Positions 17,993-28,282 are shown, numbered from the stretch's first letter. The stretch is DNA of 64,000 nt from DTU019 sp050949825 (GCA_050949825.1 JBMNGL010000013.1:434001-498000), one strand, 5' to 3'. The notes: generated by a model not told the origin, from the letters alone. Made by a program: numbers and translations.

Positions 17993-18256
17993 TTAACGTT
18001 TCTGCCCCGACATTACAAAAAAGATCCAGTATAACAGCAGGGCTGCCGCTACAAATATTATCAACTGATACATAACAATGCCGCGGAAAGAATCAACTAT
18101 TAGAGTAAAAACCACTCCCAGGGCCAGGGGGAACAGGTACAACTGGTGGAATGGCTTCTCCGGGCACATCGGGTCACTGCGGCGGCGGCGCAGATAACCT
18201 GCATTGAGCAGGATAAAGAATATTACCGTATTAAGGAGCAGACTGAATATGATCAT
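17993..18256 (-). CDS. Small membrane protein downstream of surE
   Basis: 87 residues with three hydrophobic segments (about 2-20, 40-58, 60-80) and a basic loop YLRRRRSDP. It overlaps the surE stop codon (ATGA), so it is co-translated in the DUF4264-lepB-surE operon. I do not recognise a named family. A function in the envelope is possible but cannot be inferred further. Confidence 0.65.
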   Translation of the reverse strand: MIIFSLLLNTVIFFILLNAGYLRRRRSDPMCPEKPFHQLYLFPLALGVVFTLIVDSFRGIVMYQLIIFVAAALLLYWIFFVMSGQKR

Positions 18257-19044
18257 GTTTTATCACCGCGCGAGAAAAATTCCAGATAGCGTGAAAATGT
18301 AATCCGGTATTTCTCCATCAAGGCATAATCGGTCAGGTCCAAATGAATCGGGGTTATGCTTATAAACCCCTGCTCCACCGCAGCCACATCGCTGTCCGAC
18401 TGCTGCGTTTCCTGCACTACTCCTCCTCCCATCCAGTAGTAGGTATTGCCCCGCGGGTCGCGGCGTTCTTCAAAGAGATTGTCATAATTGCGGGTTCCCA
18501 ACCGGGTAATGCGAATGCCTTTGATTTGCTCCGGGCTTAAGGCCGGGATATTCACGTTGATCAGGGTGGAGTTGTCCATACCCTGCCGCATCACGGTGCG
18601 GATAAGGTTGCGGGTAAACAGAGCGGCAAAAGCGGTATTCATCTCGGCCTGATAGTCATCCAGAGATACGGCAATGGCCGGCACACCCATAATGACCCCT
18701 TCAGCGGCGGCAGAGACAGTGCCCGAATAAAGCACATCGGTCCCCAGGTTAGGACCATGGTTTACCCCCGATACCACCAGATCAACGGGCTGCTTCACCA
18801 GGCGGCTTATAGCCAGTTTAACGCAATCTACCGGGGTGCCGCCCACAATCCAGGCCCCACTGGCACCGGAAATGCTGGTGGGCATGACCTTAATGGGGTC
18901 AAAGACGGTAATGGAATGGCCGGTTCCACTGCGCTCCCGGTCTGGAGAGGCCACATATATTTCCGCAATGCTCTGCAGTTCTTTTACCAGGGCATACAGC
19001 CCGCGGGCATGGATGCCATCATCATTGGTCAATAGGATTCTCAT
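18253..19044 (-). CDS. surE: 5'-nucleotidase SurE
   Basis: 263 residues. The N-terminal metal site NDDG (LLTNDDGIHARG) and the SGPN-like segment VSGVNHGPNLGTDVLYSGT are diagnostic of SurE survival-protein nucleotidases, which dephosphorylate nucleoside monophosphates. I start it at ATG 19044, seven bases after AGGAGC; an upstream in-frame ATG would run into lepB. It lies 31 bases behind lepB and overlaps the following small membrane gene. Confidence 0.95.
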   Translation of the reverse strand: MRILLTNDDGIHARGLYALVKELQSIAEIYVASPDRERSGTGHSITVFDPIKVMPTSISGASGAWIVGGTPVDCVKLAISRLVKQPVDLVVSGVNHGPNLGTDVLYSGTVSAAAEGVIMGVPAIAVSLDDYQAEMNTAFAALFTRNLIRTVMRQGMDNSTLINVNIPALSPEQIKGIRITRLGTRNYDNLFEERRDPRGNTYYWMGGGVVQETQQSDSDVAAVEQGFISITPIHLDLTDYALMEKYRITFSRYLEFFSRGDKT

Positions 19045-19075
19045 AGCTGCTCCTTTGAATGGGCTGAAGCTCTTC

Positions 19076-19624
19076 TTATGGCCCAATATTCACCTGCCGC
19101 TCCAATAAACCCAGGTGGTTAAGGGGCCAGTAAATAAAAATGGCTTTGCCTTTTAAGCGGTCCCGGGTTAACCAGGTATTCCAACGGTGGCTGTCAAAAC
19201 TCTCATTGCGGTTGTCGCCCAGCACCAGCAGACTATCGTCAGGAACCGTCACCGGGCCATATTCGTAATCAATCGGTTCGTTGAGATAGGGCTCCTCAAT
19301 AGCCTGCCCGTTTATGTATACCTTGCCCTGCTTTATCTCCACTTTTTCACCGGGCAATCCGATGACCCGCTTGATATAATCCCATTTGCTGTGCAGCTCT
19401 TCCGGGGGATCAAATACCACAATATCCCCACGCTGTGGTTCCTTAAAGCGATAAATAAACTTGTTGACCATAACCCGGTCCTGCAATTGAATAGTGGGCA
19501 ACATGGAACCGGAAGGTATAATCCTGCCCTCGATCACAAATGCCCTGAGGAACATAGCCAAGAGGAAAGCAATTACTACAATGCTTAAGGTCTCTTTTAA
19601 AAAATTGGTGAACTCCTTATTCAT
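19076..19624 (-). CDS. lepB: Signal peptidase I
   Basis: 182 residues. One N-terminal membrane anchor (SIVVIAFLLAMFLRAFVIEG), the Ser nucleophile in PSGSMLPT, the Lys general base in DYIKRVIGLPGE, and GDNRNESFDSHRW near the C-terminus. Together these are the boxes B-E of type I signal peptidases. It cleaves secretory signal peptides outside the membrane. The ATG at 19624 gives the usual short cytoplasmic N-terminus; the longer open frame would overlap the upstream gene. Confidence 0.95.
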   Translation of the reverse strand: MNKEFTNFLKETLSIVVIAFLLAMFLRAFVIEGRIIPSGSMLPTIQLQDRVMVNKFIYRFKEPQRGDIVVFDPPEELHSKWDYIKRVIGLPGEKVEIKQGKVYINGQAIEEPYLNEPIDYEYGPVTVPDDSLLVLGDNRNESFDSHRWNTWLTRDRLKGKAIFIYWPLNHLGLLERQVNIGP

Positions 19625-19640
19625 ATTCACCGCACCCCTT

Positions 19641-19847
19641 TTAAAACTCGTAGATTTTAATGACCATGTGGTCTTCGCTGTTTTTGTCTTTGCTAAGACC
19701 AAACATGATCTTCTTATTCTTCAGGCTTTTATTTAAAAAGTCAATAACATATACCAATTCCGGGCTGGAGGGAAAGCTTCGATGCGCAATGAGTTCTAAT
19801 TTACCTTCATCCCGCAGTTCTTCGCCGCTTCCATGTTCTGCAGACAT
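19641..19847 (-). CDS. DUF4264 (YpmA-like) small protein
   Basis: 68 residues ending in VDFLNKSLKNKKIMFGLSKD and a terminal IKIYEF, with the FLNK-LK-FGLSKD pattern that I associate with YpmA/DUF4264. Function unknown. AAGGAGC before the ATG at 19847 decides the start. It heads the lepB-surE operon, 16 bases upstream of lepB, though its link to secretion is not established. Confidence 0.7.
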   Translation of the reverse strand: MSAEHGSGEELRDEGKLELIAHRSFPSSPELVYVIDFLNKSLKNKKIMFGLSKDKNSEDHMVIKIYEF

Positions 19848-19868
19848 GGCTGCTCCTTTCATTATCAA

Positions 19869-20023
19869 CCATATTAGGGTTTTATAGAACCCTTGGGGAA
19901 AGCATACAAACCAATTTTACCTCAAAAAGGCAAGGGAATAAACTATTAAACTATGATTCCCTGCGACTAGTAATAATTCGCAGATTTGGCTGCATAAATA
20001 TTCGTCACTCAAAGCCCACTGTT
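19869..20023. other. Upstream region of the DUF4264-lepB-surE operon, no gene
   Basis: About 155 AT-rich bases. It must hold the operon promoter; a TAAAAT-like -10 is visible but no good -35. Nothing else seen. Confidence 0.4.
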
Positions 20024-20102
20024 GTCATCCTGAGCGCAGCGAAGGATCTTTCCCCGGGGGTTGTTCGCTTCGCGAAAGATCCTTCGCTGCGCTCAGGATG
20101 AC
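20024..20102. repeat. 28-bp perfect inverted repeat (REP-like hairpin)
   Basis: Arms 20024-20051 and 20075-20102 are exact complements (GTCATCCTGAGCGCAGCGAA outward) around a 23-base centre containing a second small hairpin (TTCGCTTCGCGAA). It abuts the 25-bp tandem array, whose unit contains CTCAG-ATGAC resembling the arm's outer end. Confidence 0.9.
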
Positions 20103-20549
20103 ATAAGGGTGTTGACCTCAGCATGACATAAGGGCGTTGACCTCAGCATGACATAAGGGCGTTGACGCTCAGCATGACATAAGGGCGTTGACCTCAGCAT
20201 GACATAAGGGCGTTGACCTCAGCATGACATAAGGACGTTGACCTCAGCATGACATAAGGGCGTTGCGCTCAGCATGACATAAGGGCGTTGACCTCAGCAT
20301 GACATAAGGACGTTGACCTCAGCATGACATAAGGGCGTTGACCTCAGCATGACATAAGGGTGTTGACCTCAGGATGACATAAGGGTGTTGACCTCAGGAT
20401 GACATAAGGGTGTTGACCTCAGCATGACATAAGGGCGTTGACCTCAGCATGACATAAGGACGTTGACCTCAGCATGACATAAGGGCGTTGACGCTCAGCA
20501 TGACATAAGGACGTTGACCTCAGCATGACATAAGGGCGTTGACCTCAGC
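20098..20549. repeat. Array of 18 tandem 25-bp repeats
   Basis: Consensus ATGACATAAGGGCGTTGACC plus TCAGC. I count 18 units, two of them 26 bases (GACGCTCAGC variant), with recurrent single-base variants (GGGC, GGAC, GGGT). No unique spacers separate units, so it is not CRISPR. It lies in the gap between the lepB operon and the 3' end of addA. Confidence 0.92.
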
Positions 20550-20592
20550 ATGACAAAAACAAGGGGCTTTCGCGGCAATGACAGGAGCACTT

Positions 20593-23500
20593 CTAATAGA
20601 CCTGAACACCCTCTTCGCTATGGAAAAAATAAAGGTAGCCGGCTTTTACGGGCTGCTTTTCAATAGCCTCCAGGGCCTGGCAATAGGCAGCTACCTGCAG
20701 ACGGTATTGCTCGATCAGCTCCAGGCGGTTAGCCGCCGTGACATAATCGGTTTTGTAATCGACTACCACCAGCCCATCCTCTTCTTCGAAAAAGAGGTCA
20801 ATCACCCCCTGTAGCAATAAGGCTTCATCAGGGGCCCCGGCTGCTGCTATCAGTCGTCCCGCGGGGATGAGCTGGTTAAATCCGGCTTCACGCCGCACCC
20901 GCCGAGCTTGCAGAATGCGCTGCCCCAACTCGGAGCGGAAAAAGCCCGCAATTTTTTCTACCGACACGCTGGCTGCTTCCGCTGAGGTCAGTATTTGCTT
21001 CTCTACCATCTGGTCCAACTGGCTTTGCAAAGCGGCCCAATCCCCAACCTGCTCTAAATCCAATTGCTGCATGACATGGTGCATTATGGTCCCGCGCTGC
21101 GCGGCGGTGAAAGGGGCCGCCTTAATAAACTGGTCTTCCTGGCTCATGAAGAGCGGACGCTTGTTCAATGCAGGTATCGATACCGTCATGCCGGCCTTAT
21201 CCTTGGTAGCTTGCTTCAACTCGCTCACGGTCATTTTTGAAGGCAGCCTTGTTGCGGTTAAATATGGATAACGCCAGCTCAAGCGCCGCTGCAGCTCCTC
21301 TTGCTCTGTAGTCATACTGGAATCCTGTCCGGCTGCCAGCCGGAGCAGCAATTCCTCCTGCCGGGCCTGCTGCCGGCGTTCCTCGGCAAGTAGAGCATTG
21401 CTGGACAGCACCTCTAGCTGCCAGCTGGCTTCACTATGCTCTTCAATCTGATGGCAGGGGGTTTCCAGATAATCACGCAAAACCTGCCCATCAGGATGTT
21501 GGAGCAATACCGGCCCCAACCAGTCCATAAAACCTCTGGCCTGGGACAGTTCATACCTGCCCAGGGGGCGATTCCAAAGCTGCACCCGCCGGGGCAAATC
21601 CTTAACCGTGCCAATCAGGTGCAAGCGTGATTGCGGACGGGTCATGGCCACATATAGTATACGCATTTCCTCAGCCAGACTCTCCAGACGCAGCCGGTTT
21701 TTCACAGCGATACTGGCAATGCTGTCACTGTAGCGCCGGGTGGTGAGGTTAACATAGCGGGTGCCAATGCCCAGGTCTTTATGCAGCATCACCCGGCCTT
21801 TGCTATCCGAGAGGTTGAAGTCTTTACCCAAACCGGCTACAATAACCGCCGGGAACTCCAGCCCCTTGCTTTTATGAATGCTCATCACCCGCACCACATC
21901 ATCATTCTCGCCCAGCACCCGAGCCATCTCCATATCGGCGTTTTGCGCGATTAGCTTTTCAATGAATTTGATAAAATTAAATAATCCCTTAAGACTGCTC
22001 TTTTCAAACTGCCGGGCCCGTTCCACCAGAACGCGCAGATTAGCCTGGCGCTGCAGGCCGCCGGGCAAGGCCGCGTTATGATAATAATATCCGCTTTCCA
22101 TCAAGATCTGCCAGATCAATTGGTCCACCGGCAAATAACGGGCTTCCCGGCGCCAGACCTGTAGTTGCTGCTTGATTTCCCGCAAGCGCTCCGCCAGGGG
22201 GTCATCTGTTTGGCGGCTATATTCATTGCAGGCTTCATAGAAGGCCCCCTGCGACTTTTTCAGCCGAATGGCGATCAAGTCAGCACTGCTCATAGCAAAT
22301 AGGGGTGAGCGCAAGACGCTCAATAAAGGGATATCCTGATTATGGTTGTCAATCAGTTTGAGCAGGTTGAGTATCAACTCCACCTCAACCGCTCCTAAAT
22401 AACCGCTGTTCATATCAGCATAAGCTGGTATGCCCTGTTCCGCGAAAATTTCCATGAACTCGGCGCTCCAATTGCGGGTGGCGCGCAGCAAAACCACTAT
22501 GTCGCGATACTTCAAGGGACGAAAGCCCCCGGCACCGGCATCATAAATAGACTCACCCAGGAGGCTGTGAATGGCCGCTGCCACCACTGCCGCCTCCCGG
22601 GCTGCATCACCGCGATCTTCCTCCCCATCCATCTCCTCAGGCCGGGGCTGCTTATCAATCAAGGTCACCTTGACCGGAGCCGCCGCCGCTTCCGGCAGCT
22701 TTAGCCCGCTGTATAAAAAGGCCTTTTCATCATAATCCAACTCTCCCACATGACGGTTCATGATGCGGGCAAAGACATGGTTTACCGCGGCGATAATACC
22801 CGCTTGACTGCGGAAATTCGTTTTTAAATCGACCCGGCGGCAGGCCGCACTACTTTTATCCTGATAAAGCCGGTACTTGTGCAGAAACAAGCTGGGGTCA
22901 GCCAGGCGGAAGCGATAAATACTCTGCTTGACGTCTCCCACCATGAACAGGTTGTCAGGGCGGGCTATGCAGCTCAACAGGGTTTCCTGCACCAGATTGC
23001 TATCCTGGTATTCATCAACAAAAATATATTGATAGTGCTGCCGGTATTCCTGGGCCGCCACGGGATCCTGCAGTATTTCCAGGGCAAAATGCTCCAAATC
23101 ATTGAAATCGAGCAGACCCTTGTCAGCTTTACGAGCCTGGTATTCCTGTACAAAGGCTTGCAGCAGATGATTGAGCTGCTGCAAGTAGGGATACAGCTCA
23201 TTCAATTCCCGGCTCCACTCAGACAGGCTTTTACTGAAGAGATTTTGGCCCGGCCCTTTGAGCAAATCTTTGCCTTCCTGGCGCAGCCTCTTAACAGCCG
23301 TCTTGAGTTCTTCATTACCGCCTCGCTGTGCCCTGAGGCGGGGATGCTGCACTCCTATCCAAGCCTCCGACAAGGCTTCGAAGCCAAAAGGCACTGCCTT
23401 TAGCAAGGCTTCGCTGGCCTGCATATCCTGTTGCAGGGCTTCCAGGTAAACGGCGGGCCCGTCAGGCTCCTGGCATATTGTGATCGCCCGAGCAAAGCGG

Positions 23501-24177
23501 GCCCGCGCCGCTGCGACCTGGACCTCGGTTGCTTCCAATATGCTCTGCAACCAGGGGCTGGCGGCCAGCACGGCAGCATCCGGAGCATATGCTGCGACGC
23601 GCTCCTGCAGCCATTGCCAGGGATAGGGCTGACTCTGTATAAAGCGATAGACCTGCAGCAGCATCTCTCTTGCCGCTTGATCGCTCTTACTGGAAGCATA
23701 CATTTCAATAAAACCAAGGAATTCCGGAGCAGCCTTGGCGTAAGCAGATTCCATGACGCTGTCCAAAACCTCCATCTGCATCAAATCGGCTTCATTTTGG
23801 TCAGCCACACGAAAGCCCGGATCAATATTGACCAGATGATAATAGCGCCGAATGACTTCAGTGCAGAAGGAATGCAAGGTGCTGATGGAAGCCCGGTTTA
23901 GGCGGGTAAGCTGACGGCGCGCATGCTGCAAATGGGGGCCGGGCCGATGCAGGGCCTCAAGCAGGGCCTGGCTGATCCGTTCCCGCATCTCCCCGGCAGC
24001 CGCTTTAGTAAAGGTTACAACCAGCATCTTATCAATATCCGCGTTGTCCTGCAGCAGAAGCTGAATAACCCGTTCCACCAGGACAGCGGTTTTGCCGGAA
24101 CCGGCTGCAGCGGCCACCAGCAAATTAAGGCCGCGCAGGCTGATAGCCTGTTTCTGTTCACTGGTCCACTCTCTCAT
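20593..24177 (-). CDS. addA: ATP-dependent helicase/nuclease subunit A
   Basis: 1,194 residues. UvrD-type helicase with Walker A AAAGSGKTAVLV near residue 25, Walker B FVDEYQDSN, and C-terminal RecB-type nuclease motif DLFFEEEDGLVVVDYKTDY. With AddB it forms the helicase-exonuclease that processes double-strand breaks for RecA loading, the Gram-positive counterpart of RecBCD. The ATG overlaps the addB stop by four bases (ATGA), so the subunits are coupled. No LexA box lies in front of the pair. Confidence 0.97.
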   Translation of the reverse strand: MREWTSEQKQAISLRGLNLLVAAAAGSGKTAVLVERVIQLLLQDNADIDKMLVVTFTKAAAGEMRERISQALLEALHRPGPHLQHARRQLTRLNRASISTLHSFCTEVIRRYYHLVNIDPGFRVADQNEADLMQMEVLDSVMESAYAKAAPEFLGFIEMYASSKSDQAAREMLLQVYRFIQSQPYPWQWLQERVAAYAPDAAVLAASPWLQSILEATEVQVAAARARFARAITICQEPDGPAVYLEALQQDMQASEALLKAVPFGFEALSEAWIGVQHPRLRAQRGGNEELKTAVKRLRQEGKDLLKGPGQNLFSKSLSEWSRELNELYPYLQQLNHLLQAFVQEYQARKADKGLLDFNDLEHFALEILQDPVAAQEYRQHYQYIFVDEYQDSNLVQETLLSCIARPDNLFMVGDVKQSIYRFRLADPSLFLHKYRLYQDKSSAACRRVDLKTNFRSQAGIIAAVNHVFARIMNRHVGELDYDEKAFLYSGLKLPEAAAAPVKVTLIDKQPRPEEMDGEEDRGDAAREAAVVAAAIHSLLGESIYDAGAGGFRPLKYRDIVVLLRATRNWSAEFMEIFAEQGIPAYADMNSGYLGAVEVELILNLLKLIDNHNQDIPLLSVLRSPLFAMSSADLIAIRLKKSQGAFYEACNEYSRQTDDPLAERLREIKQQLQVWRREARYLPVDQLIWQILMESGYYYHNAALPGGLQRQANLRVLVERARQFEKSSLKGLFNFIKFIEKLIAQNADMEMARVLGENDDVVRVMSIHKSKGLEFPAVIVAGLGKDFNLSDSKGRVMLHKDLGIGTRYVNLTTRRYSDSIASIAVKNRLRLESLAEEMRILYVAMTRPQSRLHLIGTVKDLPRRVQLWNRPLGRYELSQARGFMDWLGPVLLQHPDGQVLRDYLETPCHQIEEHSEASWQLEVLSSNALLAEERRQQARQEELLLRLAAGQDSSMTTEQEELQRRLSWRYPYLTATRLPSKMTVSELKQATKDKAGMTVSIPALNKRPLFMSQEDQFIKAAPFTAAQRGTIMHHVMQQLDLEQVGDWAALQSQLDQMVEKQILTSAEAASVSVEKIAGFFRSELGQRILQARRVRREAGFNQLIPAGRLIAAAGAPDEALLLQGVIDLFFEEEDGLVVVDYKTDYVTAANRLELIEQYRLQVAAYCQALEAIEKQPVKAGYLYFFHSEEGVQVY

Positions 24178-27100
24178 GATAATTTACCCCTCCCCGTCCC
24201 GGTAGTAATGCGGGAAATGAGTTGATCCCGGTCCAATACCGGCAGGTGGCGATAGCGATTGGCGGCGAACAGGGTATCAAATTGGCATACCGCATGATAA
24301 CGGCAATAGGTGCAGGCCCGCTGCTGCCCCTTCTTAAAAGGCGCTATCTCAATATGGCCGGACATCATCTCCTGGCTGATTTGCCTGACCAGGTTCTGCA
24401 CATAATTGAGTACCATTTCAAATTGATCCAGGTTAAAAAGCGCAGATTGGCTGTAAAATTTACCCTCCCCGCTCATGCCCACAGGCACTACCAGAGAGTA
24501 CCCATTGATGTCGCGGTCCATGGCCCTGATCACATTGGCCTCCTCCAAAGCCAGGCCTCTCAATCTTAAACGAGCGGCCAGTTTCTTCTCAATCTCCTCC
24601 ACAATATCCTCATCCGCCTCTATCATGGGATCATCAATATGAAAATAGAAGATTCCGCCTGGCCGGGCCGCGCCATAAGGGGTGTTAAACCCTGCCAGGA
24701 CCGCCTGCAGATATATTAAGAGCTGCAGGTTTAACCCATAATAGATGTCGCTCATATCCAAATCCCGGGGGCCGGATTTATAGTCAATAATACGCACGTA
24801 ACTGTCTTCACCATCGTCATAAACATCAACCCTGTCGATGCGGCCTTCCAGGGATACGGTCTCCCCATCAGCCAATTCCACCACAACTGCCGGGAATGCG
24901 CCTCCCGGCCCAAAGCGCATTTCATAGCCCAGAGGTTGAAATTCACCGCTTTTAAGGTGGCGGGCCAGGGTCCACACCGCCCGCTGCCCGATCCTCTTCA
25001 AGCGCTGCCCCAGATAGCGATAGCGATGGGTACTCATAAATACACCTTCACCGTGGGCGGGCAGCAACTGATCCATCACCTGCTCCATCAGGGTGTGGCA
25101 CTGCTCTTGCCTCATCTCCTCCCAACTGAGCTGCTGTTGATGCATCTTAACCGCAAAATTAAGAATGGCCTGATGAAACAGCTCTCCTACCTCAGGCGCC
25201 TCAACCTCATAGCTTTTCCGTTCCAGAGGGCGCAGTCCGTAGCGCACAAAATGAGCAAAAGGGCAGGCGGCATACAGTTCCAGGCGGGATACGCTGGTCT
25301 GTCTTGACCCCGCATAGAGCTGTTTCCATTGTGCTGCCGGCACCGCACCGGGGCGGTTGGCGAACAGCAAAGCCTCTTCCAGGCCGGCCAGGCGCGATTG
25401 CCACTCCGGCTTGGCTTTAAACCAGTCATAAACCGCTTCCCAGCGTGGGGAAACCGCTTTGCCATCCAGAGCCTGGCGTAGATTTTCTATCATATACTTG
25501 TAGCTGCTGGGGGCGGACAACAGGTAGTGGTCCTCGGCCGCAGCCGCATCTATGAGCCGGGTGCTTACCTTTATCCCTGTATAGATCTGTTTTAATCGTT
25601 CAATGAGCAATGAAGGGCGCAGGGCTTTGCCTTCAAAATCAGACAGGGGATAGGAAAACTGCAGCAAGCCTTTCACCCGGGAAAGGGTGGCATAAATCAG
25701 GAAGTCTTCTTCAATAGCCTGCAAATCATTGTCTATCCCAATTTTCACTCCTTGCGCCTGCAGCAATTCCTTTTCATCAATCGAGAGCATGCCTTCCGGC
25801 TCCCGGCCCCGTGGCAGCAGGCCATCATTGACCCCAGCCAGCAGCAAAACCGGGCCGTGCTGGCTTATTGAGCGGGTAATGGTGCCCACCAGGACCTGAT
25901 CCACCGTGGAAGGAATCAGGCCCAATTCGCTGCTGGCCAACCCCATTTCCAGAACCTGTCGGAATTCCTTTAAGGTGGTTTTCTCTTCGCCCAGAATCGC
26001 CGCAATTTGGTCCAAAACTTCCACAATCACATTCCAGATCTGACGATTCTCACTGGCCAATTCAAAGCGTTCCTCCTGCATCAGTTCCTCAACCCAGGAC
26101 TCCAGACGCTGCGGAATCTGTATTTTTTCTAGCCATTCAAAGCAGGCCCGGGCGATTTGAGCCCAATTATGTTCACCCTGCACCTGCACTGCCATTTCTT
26201 TTACAGGGGCTATCAATGCCTGGCGATAGGCATTGCTTTCGTCCCGCAGGGCTTCATCGCCCAAGGTAAATGGTTCCAACCAGCGCTGCCCCTGCACACT
26301 ATAGCGCAAGGCATAATTCTCCAGCCGGTCACACTCCTCCACCTGCAAAGGAGTCAGCCCGGTCTTCATATAGCGCAAAACATCCTCCAGACGATAATGC
26401 TTGATGACCATGTCCAGAGCGGCCAACACCAATTCTATTAACGGATGATGCATAATGCTGCGCTTTTCATCCAGAAAAAAGGGGATTTGATACTCATCAA
26501 AAACCCGTTTAATGGGTCCCGCATAACTGGCAGTGTCAGAGCATATCACCGCAATATCGCGGTAGCGGTACTGTTGTTGCTGCACCAGGGACAGGATCTT
26601 CATGGCTATCAACTCCACCTCGTCCTGCAGGCTGGCGGTGGCAACAATGGATATATTCTCAACAGGGCCGGTATAGGGCCGATGGGGATAGGCATAAAGC
26701 TCTTTTTCCAGATGCTGCAGATCCGGGCTGCGCCCATTATGGGGCCAGTCTTTAACCATAATGATCTGCTCATTTAAACCCTCCTCCCGGGCTTTGCTAT
26801 GCAAGCGATTATAGTAATAGCGTGACAGGGCGAATAATTCCCGGTCACGATCCTCACCCCCCAATTCCATGGTCAAACTGATGGTGGTTGAGGCGGCTGT
26901 TTTCATAATCTGTTCAATCAGTTTCAGGGTGGCTGGGGAAAGGGTATTGAAATTATCAATCCATACTTTAGCCCTGCTGAAATATGGCGATTCGGGCAGG
27001 CGTTCGATGACCAGGTTTAACTGGTCTTCACTATCCAGATAGCGATCCCTTAGATAAGTATTGAAATGATTGTAGATCAAGGCGATATCGTGCAATTTAT

Positions 27101-27560
27101 CCTTGAGCAGGATGTCGTCGGGGAGCTGCAAACCGCACTCATCCAGCATTTCGCTATTGATATCGGCATTCTTCAATTCGGACAGCATCCGGCTACACTG
27201 TTCAATAAAACCCGGCTGCTGACATACCCGGCGAAATACGGTCAACTGCTCTTCACAGGCGGCAATGATCTTTCTCAAAACCATATAGCGGCCCTTTTCA
27301 CTGAGCAGCACCCGGGTGCGCCCCCCCGCCTCATGCAATACCCGGCTGCCTACCCGACTGGGGCTTAATACTTCCAAACGCATAATGCCGGGAAGTCCCA
27401 GCCGATTGATCACATCCCGTTCGGCCTGCAGGGTAAACTGCTCCGGAACCAGAAGAATCAAGGGTTCTTCTCCTCCGGCATCAAGCTGCGCCTTAATCTC
27501 GGCCAGCACCTGCCGGGTCTTACCCTGGCCGCATCGCCCCATAATATAGCGCATCGACAA
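24174..27560 (-). CDS. addB: ATP-dependent helicase/deoxyribonuclease subunit B
   Basis: 1,128 residues. N-terminal P-loop GRCGQGKT, RecB-type nuclease LEGRIDRVDVYDD...RIIDYKSG near 920-950, and the iron-sulfur cluster cysteines: one in YAACPFAHF and three in CTYCRYHAVC at the C-terminus. This is the AddB architecture, where the cluster supports the nuclease fold. TTG at 27560 is preferred because GGAGG sits 9 bases upstream; ATG at 27554 is possible. First gene of addBA. Confidence 0.96.
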   Translation of the reverse strand: MSMRYIMGRCGQGKTRQVLAEIKAQLDAGGEEPLILLVPEQFTLQAERDVINRLGLPGIMRLEVLSPSRVGSRVLHEAGGRTRVLLSEKGRYMVLRKIIAACEEQLTVFRRVCQQPGFIEQCSRMLSELKNADINSEMLDECGLQLPDDILLKDKLHDIALIYNHFNTYLRDRYLDSEDQLNLVIERLPESPYFSRAKVWIDNFNTLSPATLKLIEQIMKTAASTTISLTMELGGEDRDRELFALSRYYYNRLHSKAREEGLNEQIIMVKDWPHNGRSPDLQHLEKELYAYPHRPYTGPVENISIVATASLQDEVELIAMKILSLVQQQQYRYRDIAVICSDTASYAGPIKRVFDEYQIPFFLDEKRSIMHHPLIELVLAALDMVIKHYRLEDVLRYMKTGLTPLQVEECDRLENYALRYSVQGQRWLEPFTLGDEALRDESNAYRQALIAPVKEMAVQVQGEHNWAQIARACFEWLEKIQIPQRLESWVEELMQEERFELASENRQIWNVIVEVLDQIAAILGEEKTTLKEFRQVLEMGLASSELGLIPSTVDQVLVGTITRSISQHGPVLLLAGVNDGLLPRGREPEGMLSIDEKELLQAQGVKIGIDNDLQAIEEDFLIYATLSRVKGLLQFSYPLSDFEGKALRPSLLIERLKQIYTGIKVSTRLIDAAAAEDHYLLSAPSSYKYMIENLRQALDGKAVSPRWEAVYDWFKAKPEWQSRLAGLEEALLFANRPGAVPAAQWKQLYAGSRQTSVSRLELYAACPFAHFVRYGLRPLERKSYEVEAPEVGELFHQAILNFAVKMHQQQLSWEEMRQEQCHTLMEQVMDQLLPAHGEGVFMSTHRYRYLGQRLKRIGQRAVWTLARHLKSGEFQPLGYEMRFGPGGAFPAVVVELADGETVSLEGRIDRVDVYDDGEDSYVRIIDYKSGPRDLDMSDIYYGLNLQLLIYLQAVLAGFNTPYGAARPGGIFYFHIDDPMIEADEDIVEEIEKKLAARLRLRGLALEEANVIRAMDRDINGYSLVVPVGMSGEGKFYSQSALFNLDQFEMVLNYVQNLVRQISQEMMSGHIEIAPFKKGQQRACTYCRYHAVCQFDTLFAANRYRHLPVLDRDQLISRITTGTGRGKLS

Positions 27561-28033
27561 AAGCCATTTCCTCCTCGCAGAACCACCATTCGGACCCTTG
27601 ATTCAACTGCAAAAAGAAAAATTATGAGACAACAGATTAGCGCTAATTTATTATGATTAACACTGACCTGCAAAAAGCTGAAATATGAAAAGAATGCTGA
27701 GTATTTCGACGATAATTCCTGATTCTAATTATTGCTTCTTATTCACGTATTCACTAATGTGCAGTCGAATAAGGGCTTTTGCAGTGGGGTTCACTGTTCA
27801 ATAAATAATGGGTTCTCCTTCCCCCTCCTCCATTCCTGCTCAAACAGGATGAGAGGTACCGCAGTTGTTAAGTCATTTTAAAATTGCCCATAACCTTCTC
27901 CGGTCACGTCTCGCTCATAAATTACTTCGATTTTGATGCATGGCAACAGCGACGGACACTAGACAGGGATGACACCAGGGGGGGAAATTAATTATAATAT
28001 AGGGGTAGTTCTGGGTTTTGGGGAGAGTGTGCT
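27561..28033. other. Intergenic region with plus-strand promoter at its end
   Basis: ATGACA (27969-27974), 18-base spacer, TATAAT (27993-27998), then a GGGGAGAG ribosome site for the gene at 28034. I found no gene, RNA or repeat in the first 400 bases. Confidence 0.55.
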
Positions 28034-28282
28034 ATGCTGCTTAAAATGGCTATAGTCTTATTGCTGTTGGGATCGATATTGTTTGTATATGCAGGTCTGG
28101 TTTATCGCCAGATCAGCCACGATTTACAGGAGGCAAAAAAAGAGGACCTGGTAGCTTACTACCTGGACCTTTTTTATCGTCTGCTGCCCGGGCCTTTTTG
28201 GTGCGCTGCGGCAGGTATAATCCTGATGTTGCTGGCTCTAATTACCGGAACTGTAGCCATTTGCCTCGATTTCGGCCCGTAG
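28034..28282 (+). CDS. Small two-helix membrane protein
   Basis: 82 residues. An N-terminal helix (about 5-26), a charged amphipathic middle (QISHDLQEAKKEDL), and a second helix (about 55-77). ATG with GGGGAG upstream and a recognisable promoter. Family not recognised. Its stop lies 28 bases from the stop of the convergent DMT transporter. Confidence 0.6.
   Translation: MLLKMAIVLLLLGSILFVYAGLVYRQISHDLQEAKKEDLVAYYLDLFYRLLPGPFWCAAAGIILMLLALITGTVAICLDFGP

Noticed and set aside
20098..20549. Tandem 25-bp array as a CRISPR
   Set aside because: Units are contiguous with no spacers and no cas genes are near.
24174..27560. LexA control of addBA
   Set aside because: No CGAAC-N4-GTTCG match was seen upstream.
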